A stretch of DNA of 31,882 bases from positions 1-31,882 of the forward strand of contig JAFISE010000268.1 of the NCBI GenBank assembly GCA_022560025.1. The letters run 5' to 3'. Shown piece by piece: positions 1-9,652 of the stretch (positions are counted from its first letter, which is position 1; every line of letters starts with the position of its first letter). The notes under the pieces were generated by a model. It had not been told where the DNA came from and ran no database searches. It saw only the letters and a program-made list of their open reading frames with translations. The DNA is from Stagonosporopsis chrysanthemi (Eukaryota; Ascomycota; Dothideomycetes; Pleosporales; Didymellaceae). The position numbers and the translations under genes were made by a program.

Positions 1-41
1 AACCACCACGAAAGTCGATCAGCTGTAGAACCTGTAGCACC

Positions 42-2193
42 ATGTCCCAAGAGCACCTTCAAGATAGCGCATACGCCGAATCCATGAAAGACCCCGAAAG
101 ATTCTGGATGAGGCAAGCAGAGAACATGCAGTGGCACAAGAAGCCCACAAAAGCATTCGAACAAAGGGTACGAGTGCTCGAGAAGAGCAATATTCAGCAT
201 GATTCATGGAGTTGGTACACCGACGGGGAGATATCCACAACCTATAACTGCGTGGACCGACACGTAGCATGTGGAAATGGTGACAATGTAGCAATATATT
301 GGGACAGTCCAGTCACCAGCACGAAGGAGCAATACACGTACAAACAGCTACTCAACGAAGTGGAGACACTCGCTGGCGTGCTTCGGGAAGAAGGAGTCAA
401 GAAGGGCGACGTAGTACTCATTTACATGCCCATGATCCCTGCAGCAATATTTGCCATGCTTGCGATCGCTCGACTGGGAGCTATTCATTCTGTTGTCTTT
501 GGTGGCTTCTCTCCAGCGGCGCTTGCGCAACGTATCGAAGCTAGCCGACCAGTGGCCATCATGACAGCATCGTGCGGCATCGAAGGATCCAAGAAACCCA
601 CCGCGTACAAGAGTATGATCGAGGAGGCAATACAAAAGAGCAAGATCAAACCAGCCAAGACGATCGTTTGGCAGAGAGACCAGCTGAGATGGGATCCAGT
701 GGTGAAGGAAAATGGCCAAAGAAACTGGCAGCGTCTTGTTAAAAGCGCCAGAAACAGAGGGCTGAAAGCCGAGGCTGTGCCGGTCAGGAGCGAAGATGGG
801 CTGTACATCATCTACACGAGCGGCACTACTGGCCTGCCCAAGGGAGTCGTTCGCTCAGCAGGTGGACACGCAGTTGGCCTCAACTTCTCCATGAAGTATC
901 TCTTTGGTGTACACGGCCCCGGCGACGTTCAATTTACAGCCTCCGATATTGGTTGGGTTGTTGGTCATTCCTACATTGTCTATGCGCCGTTGCTTGTTGG
1001 CGCATCCACTGTGCTTTTTGAAGGCAAGCCTATTGGCACCCCTGACGCAAGTACATTTTGGCGAATCGTTCAAGACTACAAGGTAACGACCATGTTCACT
1101 GCCCCGACAGCCTTGCGCGCGATCAGGCGCGAGGACGGAGAGAACGACTTTTTTGAGAAACAGTACGGTGAGAAAGGCTCACTCAAATCACTGCGAGCAC
1201 TTTTCTTGGCCGGCGAGAGGAGTGAGCCAAGCATCGTACATATGTATCAAAAACTGTTGTCCAAGCATTGTGCGCCCGGGGCTATAGTTGTTGATAATTG
1301 GTGGTCCTCGGAGTCTGGATCGCCCATCTCTGGAATCGCATTGAGTGCCTCGGCTGGGCTCGATTTCTCCTCATCTGATCGGCCGAAGCCTCTTCCAATC
1401 AAGCCGGGGTCTGCTGGTAAAGCAATGCCGGGCTTTGATGTACGCGTTGTTGATGACTCTGGCAAAGAGGTGCAGCGAGGAGAAATGGGCAACATTGTCA
1501 TGGGTATACCTTTGGCACCAACTGCTTTTACAACTTTATGGGAGGACGAAGAGCGCTTCTACAAGGGGTACATGAAGAGATTCGACGGGAAGTGGATTGA
1601 CACTGGTACGCATTCGTGGCATGGTATTGGAGTAATCGACTAACAGCATGAAAGGTGATGCGGGGATGATTGATGAAGACGGCTACATCTCCATCATGTC
1701 CAGAGCAGACGATGTCATCAATGTAGCTGCACATAGGTTCAGCACCGGCGCCATCGAACAAGCCATCACGACCCATCCCTCGATCGCTGAGGCAGCTGTG
1801 GTTGGTATACCCGATGCTTTGAAAGGCCACCTGCCTTTCGCGTTCGTTACGCTTGCTACGCACCCTCATCCAGACCCTGCTGTCCCTGACGAGGGTCTGC
1901 TCTCTGAGGTGCAGAGTCTTGTCCGCGAGCAAATCGGCGCAATTGCTTCTCTCGGTGGCATCATCCAAGGTAAAGGCATGGTCCCAAAAACACGTAGCGG
2001 TAAGACGCTTAGGCGCGTCTTACGAGAGCTGCTTGAGAATGCCACGCACGGGGACTTTGACAAGGAGGTCAATGTGCCGAGTACGATTGAAGATCGCGAA
2101 GCTGTGAGTGTGGCAAGAGCAAAGATCAAGGAGTACTTTGAAGTCAAGGGGAAGGAGCTACACCAAGCGACTGAGGTCAGAGCGAAGCTGTAG
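42..2193 (+). CDS. Acyl-CoA synthetase, acetyl/propionyl-CoA ligase type (ACSS3/PrpE-like)
   Basis: AMP-forming ligase expected to activate a short-chain acid (acetate or propionate) with ATP and CoA. Joining 42-1605 to 1655-2193 gives 700 residues, close to the usual length of the family. The start is the first in-frame ATG, with A at -3. An acetyl-CoA synthetase N-terminal region (about 1-85) is followed by the AMP-binding core: YTSGTTGLPKG P-loop at residues 258-268, then an LFLAGERSEP segment and an NWWSSESG adenine-pocket segment (families usually show a WWQTETG-like form). Next come GKAMPGFDVRVVDDSG and the hinge-side DDVINVAAHRFSTG. The C-terminal domain has PKTRSGK at 632-638, whose last Lys (638) is the expected catalytic lysine. 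The GIEGSKKPTAYK stretch resembles propionate-CoA ligases more than housekeeping Acs, so a PrpE/ACSS3-like role is preferred; the substrate is inferred. No peroxisomal SKL-type tail is seen. Confidence 0.93.
1606..1654 (+). other. Spliceosomal intron of the acyl-CoA synthetase gene
   Basis: A 49-bp intron with 5' GTACGC, a branch-like CTAAC at about 1640, and 3' AAAG. Without splicing the frame hits TAA at 1641. Splicing joins ...WIDTG to DAGMIDEDGY and restores the conserved GDAGM.DEDGY block of the family. The size is typical of filamentous ascomycete introns. Confidence 0.93.
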
Positions 2194-3791
2194 CTGCCAT
2201 CAGCCGGGGCATGGTGTGTATGGTGTCCTTTTCACGTAGTACAAGGTGTTGTGTAAGAAGAAGGCATGCGCGACAGTTCTGTTTGTAGTTAAGCGCGTCT
2301 TCGTGCACTCTGAACGCACTCTCCCTAGCAAGTTGCTCTGTTCCGTTCTGGTAGTGCTGCTGCTTACCGGCTTCACACCTTGTGTTACACCTTGTGCGAA
2401 ATGTGATCAGTTGTCTCAGCCGGCTCGTATTGACCCGGTTGGCTACGGGCGGCGTCAGGCTGCTCTGAACGGTGTCAGATCGCAACGGCCCGTCCCCCGC
2501 GTCTCGAAACGACGACAGGTCGTGGTTGTAGACACAAGAAGCATGGACACGAGGGAAAATGACACATTGTGGCATTATTGGGAGAGAGAGTCACGGCCAA
2601 CCCGCGTCCTTCAGGCTGGAAGATGGCTCACGTGCTTGACGGTTGCTGCGGGCACTGCGGGCGCTGCATGCCGTGCCGGAGTAAAGCTCGTTGGTAGACT
2701 CCGGCCGAGGACACCACGTGTAAAATGCTAGCCGATCTCAGGGATCCATCAGACCGGGCCGCCTGGTGGTTCGACCGGACTAGGAGCACCCCAGCCCTGC
2801 AATCAATCTGGCGAAAGGACTGTCAACAATTTGCAGACGGTGGCGGTCCAAGTCATGGTCCCAACAGATGGACGCTCAAAGGGTGTTGTCACCAATAAGG
2901 CCAGCGCACTGGAGTCTCGCCTGATGGGTTGTCATACATGGCCGGTCGGGTATGGCAGAAGCGCCAACAGACACGCACCGGACAGTGCGTCCGTCTGGAA
3001 GAAGAGCGTGAAGCGGCCGGCTCGCGAGAGCTCACCTGCTCGCCAAGGGCCGAGCGGCAGCGCTGTTGCGGGTTTGGGACGGCTTCGGCGATGCATGATG
3101 CCTCAATGGGTGCCAAGGTTGGGGCACAAGGCTTCTGATATGGTCGAGACAAGGGCGGCAGATATGTGCGCAACTCAGCTCTAGTCTGTGTCTGACCTCG
3201 GTACCTGCAGTGACGTCTCAGACTGGGATAGGTTTGCAGTACTGATGCAGCGCTGAGCTGTGCTGAAGCAGCATCGACGTGATCAGACGGGGCCGCTATG
3301 GCACGGCTAGGTACTGCATGCAGCTGCAGCTGCATCTGCGACGGCGTCTGCACGGCGGGCAGGCAGTGGACCACAGCGGCGAAGCCCACGACGACGACGG
3401 TTGTTGTCGACCGTGGGCGCGTCTCTGCTTGGTCAGCGACGGTAGTACATGCCGGCATGTCTGCAGACGTGGGGTTGGACTCGGTTACAGCCTTGACACA
3501 GTAGTGCGCTGCAATGCACGTGTTGGCAGCGCGGCTGGCCGGGACACTCGAGGTGGCACGGCCGACGCAGACGCGCAGACTGGCAGACGGGGCCCAGTGC
3601 TCTGGGGCGCAGAGTGCTGTCTGCTGGGTGCAGCGAGCGCGCAGAGAGGAGAGGCACTGAGAGGCCAGCAGACGGCAGACGGCAGACGGCAGGCGGCCGA
3701 CGGCCGACGACGGCGGCAGCGCAGCCAGCAGCCCGCCGCCCGCCGCCCGCAGCCAGCAGCCAGCAGCACGAAGTAGCCCACGCAGCCCACG

Positions 3792-3827
3792 CAGCCAGCG
3801 CAGCCAGCGCAGCCAGCGCAGCCAGCC
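3792..3827. repeat. Minisatellite, 9-bp unit CAGCCAGCG (x4, last imperfect)
   Basis: Three exact CAGCCAGCG units followed by CAGCCAGCC, in a wider CAG/GCC-rich block (about 3660-3830). Confidence 0.9.
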
Positions 3828-3988
3828 CAGGCTCGCAGCTGGCGGCTGGGGTGATGCAGCCCGCCCAACACAGCTGCCACTGCACTGCACACAAGACCTC
3901 TGGCTGCCCATCGAGCGCCTTGCATCGCCTCTCTTGACCTGCCTCTGCTCTGTCTGTCCTCTGTCTGTCCTCTGTCCCCGCGCACCGT

Positions 3989-4012
3989 GCCACTGCCACT
4001 GCCACTGCCACT
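3989..4012. repeat. Hexanucleotide repeat (GCCACT)4
   Basis: Four perfect GCCACT units upstream of ras2. Confidence 0.9.
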
Positions 4013-4095
4013 GCCGCCGCACCACGCCCAGCAGCTCCCCCACGCCGCCCGCGTTGATGCGCCGCAGCTCACGCACAGCTTGCCGCCGCCGTACT

Positions 4096-4096
<1 letters not shown>

Positions 4097-4138
<42 letters not shown>
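4097..4138. repeat. Hexanucleotide repeat (GTCGCT)7
   Basis: Seven perfect GTCGCT units, a likely length-polymorphic locus upstream of ras2. Confidence 0.95.
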
Positions 4139-4140
<2 letters not shown>

Positions 4141-4145
4141 CCCTA

Positions 4146-4147
<2 letters not shown>

Positions 4148-4180
<33 letters not shown>
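4148..4180. repeat. Trinucleotide repeat (GCT)11
   Basis: Eleven perfect GCT units, ten bases after the GTCGCT array; together they form a compound microsatellite. Confidence 0.95.
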
Positions 4181-4183
<3 letters not shown>

Positions 4184-4735
4184 CTGTCGCCAGACGATAG
4201 ACGCCCGACGAGACTCGAGAGCCGTCGGCAGCGCAGCTCTACAATTAGGTAGCCCTGGACGTGTGGACTCGGAGCCAGCCAGTCCGCCGCTCGCCCCGAT
4301 ATTCGCCCTCGCCCGCATCCTCGCCCTCGCATCCACAACACGGCCGCTGCCAGCGCGCTGCCTCCTGCCCTGCCCTGCCTTCCTCACTGCCGCCCCGCCG
4401 TTCGCCGCTCGCTGCACGCCTGCCTGACCCTCTCTGCGCGCAACGCTCCCTTGCCCTGCCGCTCGCCCTCGCACCGACCGCCGCCACGTCCCCGCTCGCT
4501 TCTGCAGCCATTTCTGCGCCGACGTTGGCTGCACAGTCCACCTCCCGCCTGCGACGTCCGTGGCCAGCCCTGTGCAACCCTGTGCTCCGCTGCCCCCGAC
4601 CGATCCTGAGCTCGCTGCAGCTGTCCGCAACACGCCCTCCTCTGCCCTCCTCTGCCCTCCTGTGCCTGCCTGCGAGTCGGGAAGCCTTGCCTCCACACCC
4701 CCTCGCGGCCCTTGCTGCCCATCTCCAACCGCCTG

Positions 4736-4761
4736 CCACCACCACCACCACCACCACCACC
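4736..4761. repeat. Trinucleotide repeat (CCA)8
   Basis: Eight CCA units about 210 bp before the ras2 start codon, probably in its promoter or 5' UTR. Confidence 0.9.
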
Positions 4762-4969
4762 GCCACCGCCAACGTCGCCGTCACCTGCAAAAGACCTCCT
4801 CCAAAGACCATTTCTGCGACGCCGTGGCTGAGACCCTACACCGCGCCGCTTGCCTAGTCCGCAGCGCCCCGGTTGCCCTCCGGACTCTGGTATACGACAG
4901 ATAGCCCCCCCGTGAAAACCCCCGAAAACCCACCGGGTCTCCCAGCTACATCGCACCCTTCCAACCAAC

Positions 4970-5760
4970 ATGGCGGGCAAAATGACTCTGTACAAGCTGG
5001 TGGTGCTGGGTGACGGAGGTGTCGGCAAGACAGCCCTGACCATCCAGGCAAGTTGCCCCTTTCCTTTGACTCGGCCTCTTCCACGCGATATTAACGGCTT
5101 TTCTAGCTTTGCCTGAACCACTTCGTCGAGACGTACGACCCTACCATCGAAGACTCGTACCGGAAGCAGGTCCAGATTGACGGCCAGTCGTGCATGCTCG
5201 AAGTTCTCGACACGGCTGGTCAAGAGGAATACATCGCACTTCGAGACCAATGGATACGCGATGGCGAGGGGTTTGTCCTCGTATACAGCATCTCATCACG
5301 GTCTTCGTTCGCGCGCATACAGCGTTTCCACAGTCAGATCCAGCGCGTCAAGGAAACGGCCATGGCTGGCTCCCCCACCTATCCCGGCTCCCCCATCAGC
5401 GCCTCCGCCCCTGTTTTCGGCCAAGCGCCTGTCATGCTTGTAGGGAATAAATGCGATCGCGTCACCGAGCGTGAAGTCTCCACCCAGGAAGGCCAGGCCC
5501 TGGCAAAGGACTTGGGCTGCGATTTCGTCGAAGCATCCGCCAAGAACTGTGTCAATGTAGAGAAAGCCTTTTTCGATGTAGTGAGGCAGCTCCGCCGACA
5601 ACGGCACCAGGGTTCTGGCCGTCATTCAGACAGAAACGAAAAGACTGGCAGAACACGCGTGCCTGGCAACGATCGCGTTCGAGCAAGTGGCGGCGACCGC
5701 GGAGCCAACAGTGGCAGGACTACCAAACGCAAGGACAAGCCCAAGTGTGTCATACTGTGA
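4970..5760 (+). CDS. ras2: Ras2-like small GTPase
   Basis: Membrane-anchored molecular switch of the fungal Ras2/RasB type, a family tied to growth, morphogenesis and cAMP/MAPK signalling. Exons 4970-5047 and 5107-5760 encode 243 residues. Visible motifs: P-loop GDGGVGKT (14-21), switch I YDPTIEDSYRK, switch II DTAGQEEY, NKCD (G4), EASAK (G5), and a basic tail ending in the CaaX box CVIL. Terminal Leu favours geranylgeranylation over farnesylation, and no upstream Cys for palmitoylation is seen near the tail. A Ser/Pro/Gly-rich insert of about 25 residues lies between QRVKE and VMLVGNKCD, as in other fungal Ras2 proteins. The residue after DTAGQEEY is Ile, where fungal Ras2 proteins usually have Thr. 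The start is the ATG at 4970; a second in-frame ATG encodes Met5. The gene lies about 340 bp from the AT-rich block. Confidence 0.93.
5048..5106 (+). other. ras2: GC-AG spliceosomal intron in ras2
   Basis: Exon 1 ends ...ALTIQ and exon 2 begins LCLNHFVETYDPTIED, the conserved Ras join. The 59-bp intron begins GCAAGT after CAG and ends TTCTAG, with a branch-like ATTAAC at about 5090. CAG|GCAAGT is the known consensus of the minor GC-AG class processed by the major spliceosome. No GT donor nearby gives the conserved protein. Confidence 0.9.
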
Positions 5761-6095
5761 TCGTTCTTTACAAGAGTCGCGAGGGCTTGAGCATTTGGAT
5801 TTACAGCACATGATAACGAGCCACGACGTATACCTCGTTACCGCCACCACAACCCCAATAGACCGCCATCAACGAGTGGCGTCGGCATAGGAGCGGCGTT
5901 TAGCACTGCGCGCATCATTGGTCTTCCACTATTAGGATTTGCATAAGACCACGGCGTTTTGGAGTAACATAAATACCTTTGGAGTTTCTACGTCATCGTG
6001 CAGACCGCATCCACACGTGGCTACGATCTGGTACGACATTGCACGGCTGCACCAATTATCACTTTCACAGACCTTTGTACCAAGACCTTACTAGA
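5761..6095 (+). other. 3' flank of ras2
   Basis: Normal-composition sequence after the ras2 stop, presumably 3' UTR and terminator. No gene or RNA gene is seen. Composition begins to shift to AT-rich at about 6,090-6,130. Confidence 0.55.
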
Positions 6096-6347
6096 TACTG
6101 CAGAGTGCGTAAAGAGTGCGTTGGCGCTAAGCTTAAGGCACTACTAAGGGCATAGATAGAAGAAGAAAAGCACTAGAGTTACTTATATTAGCAAAGGTCT
6201 ATTCTACTTATAGTATATTTAAATAAATTATAAAGATTTTGTCAAAGTTAGAAGACTTTAAGTAGAAAGATTAAATTAAGAAAGAACAAATTAAATTCCT
6301 CTAACTAATATATAAAGTTCTAGCTATAGATTATATATTTAAAAGAG
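6096..6347 (+). pseudogene. Degenerate helical ORF remnant, start of the AT-rich block
   Basis: The plus-strand frame containing KALELLILAKVYSTYSIF (about 6150-6205) continues through ILSKLEDFK and LIYKVLAIDYIFKR to the Fot1 insertion, with only TAA/TAG stops that RIP could have made. If the Fot1 element and one TA are removed, the same frame continues into 8197-8236 (..VDYLF..), up to LTR L1. The family is not recognised. It may be part of an older element broken by both insertions; it could also be chance in low-complexity AT-rich DNA. Confidence 0.3.
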
Positions 6348-6349
6348 TA

Positions 6350-8194
6350 ACGTGTTTGACAAGCAAGTTGCGCATACAAGCGAGTTGCGCACCCTACTAA
6401 TCTTGATTATCTATCCTATCTTAACGTATAATAGCTCTACACTACGTTACTTAATTGCGCTTAAATAAAGCTGATATACAGCTTGCTCTCTTATCTATTA
6501 ATTAAAATCAAGTAGTTGCAAATTGACGCGCTGCTGCTCTTTACAACGTGCCAGAATCAACGCTACGTGATTAACGCGCTAGTCAACCTGCGCAACGCAA
6601 TTGCTAGCCTAACTTAAAGAAGCTTACTCTAAGAGAGAAGGAGGTAATTGTTTAATATATACTTAATCTAGATCTATAAAGATTTGCGCCTATATATGCA
6701 GCTGTACGTAGTATAGCAGATAGCCTGCTTGCTGCGCACAGCGCAGGTTAGGTTAGCGTTAACTAGGCGCGCAACTTTGTTAAGCGTACAGACAGCCTTA
6801 AGGCTTGTTTCAATTGCGCGTACGATTAACAGAGAGCTCTATGCAAGGATCCTACCCTTATACGCGCTTGGTTTAAGCTTGTAGAAGAGACAAAGGCTAA
6901 GTAGGGTATCTGCAATAAGGACATCTATAACTTTAACAAGGCTAGCTTTATAATAAGCAAGATTACAACACAGCTTGTTATAACAGGGTTAGAGAGAAGA
7001 GGCAGGCTAAAGGCTATCTAGCTAGGCAATTGTGAGTGGGTAACTGTAATCGCTGCAATTAACGCTGCTAGCTAGGCTATCTTACCCTTCCTTATCTTTG
7101 CTGGCTAGTATTACCTCTCTGCCTAGTACAAAGAGGATATCCTACGCAAATAGGCAATTGCAGTTAGCAACAATAGCTAGACAAACAACAAGCTAGGAGT
7201 TAAGTAGCTAAAGCACTTTAACACTTACACAAAGACTTGCATTGTTAGTATACGTTGCCTGCTTATCCTTAATAGACATAAGAGCTACTACTCTCTTAAA
7301 TTTTAAGAGCTCTGCAAGGAGAGTAATATCTATACGCTCTGTATACTACCTTACTTATCTTACCTGCTGCAGCCTCTTAATATTAGCTGCTTCTTGCCCC
7401 TTAAGCGCGTATACAGCTACAAGGTTAAGGGCCTTATATGCAATTATATTAACTATATTACTAAGCTTGAGTTTTTGCCTGCCTTTAAGGCAGTGTTTAA
7501 GCAATTGTTTACTACATTAAATATCTGCTCAGCCTTTTAAGGCGCAGGCCTTGTGCCTTACTAGCTAGACGCTGTTCTCTTAAGACTTAATATCTAGCTG
7601 TGTACGCCTACACCTCCTTAGGTAGAGGCTATCTAGCAGGCTTGTACGCTAAGTAACGCGCGCAAGCTTAAGGCTTAATTAACGCTGATTTGCAAGCACG
7701 TACGCTAACACAAGAGCTCCTTGCCTGCCTTAATTATTAAGGCAATTAACTAGCTTAAGAAAGGCGCTGAGGTAATAATCCTGTCAGCTAAGCTTATGCG
7801 CAAGAGGATTACCAGCCTTAAAAAGGCTAACAAGGCTGCGTGTGCGCATAAACAACGCAAGAAAAAGAGACTCTAGAAAAGAGGAGTCTTAACAAAGGTA
7901 GCTAGAGAAGATCTACTTGCTTAACGTAAGGCTAATCAGCAGATTGCGCGTAAGGAGTGTTAAGGAAGAGAGCAATTAGGTGTTAGCTGCTAGGCTCTTG
8001 CGCGCTGTACAAGGTGCAGGCAACAAAGGCATAACATGCGCACGTGTAAAAAAGATACTATAGTAACTATATAATACAATATATCAATATCTATATACTA
8101 TCTCCTTGTGTAGTAGAGTTAGAAGGCTTTAAAGTAATTAAGATTAGTAGAGTGCGCAACTTGCTTATATGCGCAACTTGCTTGTCAAACATGT
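6350..8194 (+). mobile_element. Fot1/Pogo-type (Tc1-mariner) transposon, copy 1
   Basis: A complete 1,845-bp element flanked by TA (6348-6349 and 8195-8196), the Tc1-mariner target duplication. The first and last 60 bp are inverted repeats differing at five positions, all transitions. Each repeat contains a tandemly doubled motif of CAAGCAAGTTGCGCA type, probably transposase binding sites. Inside is one degenerate DDE transposase on the plus strand. Size, TIR form, TA duplication and the DD35D spacing fit Fot1-like Pogo elements of ascomycetes. Confidence 0.9.
6548..8074 (+). pseudogene. Fot1/Pogo transposase (DDE_1), RIP-degraded
   Basis: One frame can be followed with many TAG/TAA stops. 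Recognisable blocks: the N-terminal HTH/CENP-B-like region (KKLTLREKEVIV, VKRTDSLKACFN), WFKLVEETKAK, the DDE core YNFNKASF, ILNRHKSYYSLKF, LLQPLNISCFLPLKRVY, and a Lys/Arg-rich C-terminus with LKKANKA. All three catalytic Asp positions are Asn: codons 6935, 7271 and 7379, the last two with 35 residues between them (DD35D). The copy is dead. The true start is uncertain because the first block lacks an ATG in frame. Confidence 0.85.
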
Positions 8195-8236
8195 TAGATT
8201 ACTTATTCTAGTTTTAAAGTTTTTTTAAGCTATAGA

Positions 8237-8514
8237 TATAATAATACAAGATACTAAAAGTGTCTAAAAAGTATAGGTATCTACTATAAAGTATATAGAA
8301 GTACTAGAATAAACTATAGAACTAGATCTCTATTTCTATAAGTCTTATATAAAAGAATACTTTAAAACTATCTATTTAAACTCTATAGAGACTTTTCTTC
8401 TTAAATTTAAAAGCTTAGAGAAGATTATACTAAGAAGTAGTTAGAAGACAGATCTAAGTTAAGTAGTTGTTAAGTAGTATAAGGTAGGCTTAAAGAACTA
8501 AGCTTGTTTTTATA
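8237..8514 (-). repeat. LTR of chromovirus family 1 (L1), 278 bp
   Basis: Bounds follow from the intact ends seen elsewhere: TGTAACGACACAGG at one side and CTTGTTCTTACA at the other (5'-TG...CA-3'). Here RIP gives TATAATAATACAAG...TATA. Over the 95 bp comparable with the unmutated LTR at 31788 there are 25 transitions, all C>T or G>A, and 3 transversions. Confidence 0.85.
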
Positions 8515-8991
8515 TTATTCTTCTCTTTGTAAGTAGATTGTCTTTAATTCTACAAAATTATAAGAAAAATTCTTATACTATAAAGGTTTAAACTTTAAAA
8601 AAGTATAAAATATATTTAAGTTCTATTTATCTTAAGACTTTAGTCTTTTTTTACTATTATTAACCTTTATTTAGATTTTACTATATAACTTATATTAGCT
8701 ACTTTATACTTATCTATTTTAAGCAAGCTTTCTAGTAATAATAACTAAGTAAATTAGATTATTACTAAGCTTATAGCTATTATAAGAGCCTATACTATAA
8801 CAAGGTAGTGTTTACTAAAGTTGTAGTAACTATAGAAATATATTAAATCTACTTTTAAATTAAGTTAAATTGCTTATAGTATGCTTTTTAAGTAAACAAC
8901 ACGTGCCTTGCTTATTTTTATTCTCTAATAGATACTAATTTTTACTATAAGTACTTTAAACAACTTTATCTAATTACTACTAACTATTACT

Positions 8992-9647
8992 TATTAGGCC
9001 TTAGCTATTAGGCTCTAGACTATTAGACCTTAGCTAGGCTAATAGTAATAATATAGTACTACTCTAAGCCTGTACTTATAGTCTATAAGTACTATTAACT
9101 TTTTTAGTACTTGTTTAGCTTAGTAGCTTAAGCTAGGTTCTAACAAAGTACTTATAGACTGCTTTAATAGTGTAAGTTTAATCCTAAGTAAGATAAGAAG
9201 ATATACTGCTGTACTACAGTAGCTTCTAATCTTGCCTAAGTAGAAAAATAAGCAACTACTTCTAAGCTACTACTAAACAACCTAAGGTCTAGGTAAAGTT
9301 ATATAACTACTTCTAAGCTTTTACTTTGCTTTTATAGGTCTAGATTTAGCTAAGAGCTAGCTTACTTATATAAGTAGTTTATATATAAGAAGCTAAGGCA
9401 CTTCTAAGCTAGTATAGCTTAGCTGCAGCTGCTAGCTACTAGAAGGCCTAGTATTAAGTACTTAGATTAGGCACTTTCTTAGAAGAGAGATATTATTAAG
9501 CCTTAGTTATTAGGCCCTAGACTGTTAGACTCTAGCTAGGCTAACAGTAACAATATAGTACTACTCTAAGCCTGTACTTATAGTTTATAAGTACTATTAA
9601 CCTTTTTAGTACTTGTTTAGCTTAGTAGCTTAGGCTAGGTTCTAACA
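8992..9647 (+). mobile_element. TRIM (terminal-repeat retrotransposon in miniature)
   Basis: Two 154-bp direct repeats (8992-9145, 9494-9647) with LTR-type ends (TATTAG..., ancestral TGTTAG; ...CTAACA) enclose 348 bp without coding capacity. They differ at about 11 positions, all transitions. The target duplication is TTACT/TTGCT (8987-8991, 9648-9652), and sister copy A' has the undisrupted site CTATTACTAGGCTTG at about 12165-12180. A purine run AGAAGAGAGA (9481-9490) just before the right repeat looks like a polypurine tract and sets the plus orientation. Each repeat begins with three near-tandem 14-15 bp units of TATTAGGCCTTAGC type. Which autonomous element mobilised it is unknown. Confidence 0.85.
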
Positions 9648-9652
9648 TTGCT

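Larger units (their letters stand above)
2194..4969. other. Intergenic region; 3' flank of the synthetase gene and upstream region of ras2
   Basis: Normal-to-high GC sequence with no convincing gene. Long open frames here, particularly on the minus strand at about 2889-4811, are low-complexity Ala/Gly/Arg/Ser/Pro products of the GC-rich simple repeats and lack domain structure. From about 3,600 the sequence becomes rich in CAG, CTG, GCC and CCA repeats, and from about 4,200 in CCTGCC/CTCGCC pyrimidine-rich tracts on the plus strand. Such tracts are common in promoters and 5' UTRs of filamentous fungi. The ras2 transcription start probably lies in the last few hundred bases; no TATA box was identified with confidence. 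Confidence 0.6.

Noticed and set aside
2246..2731. 161-codon plus-strand frame after the synthetase gene
   Set aside because: No recognisable domain, odd composition, weak start context; probably chance in the 3' flank.
2889..4811. Long minus-strand open frames (up to 403 codons) over the intergenic region
   Set aside because: They translate GC-rich simple repeats into Ala/Gly/Arg/Ser/Asp runs, overlap in several frames, and show no domain or splice structure.
7242..7520. 92-codon open frame in Fot1 copy 1
   Set aside because: Out of frame with the recognisable transposase blocks (SYYSLKF, LLQPLNIS) over the same bases.
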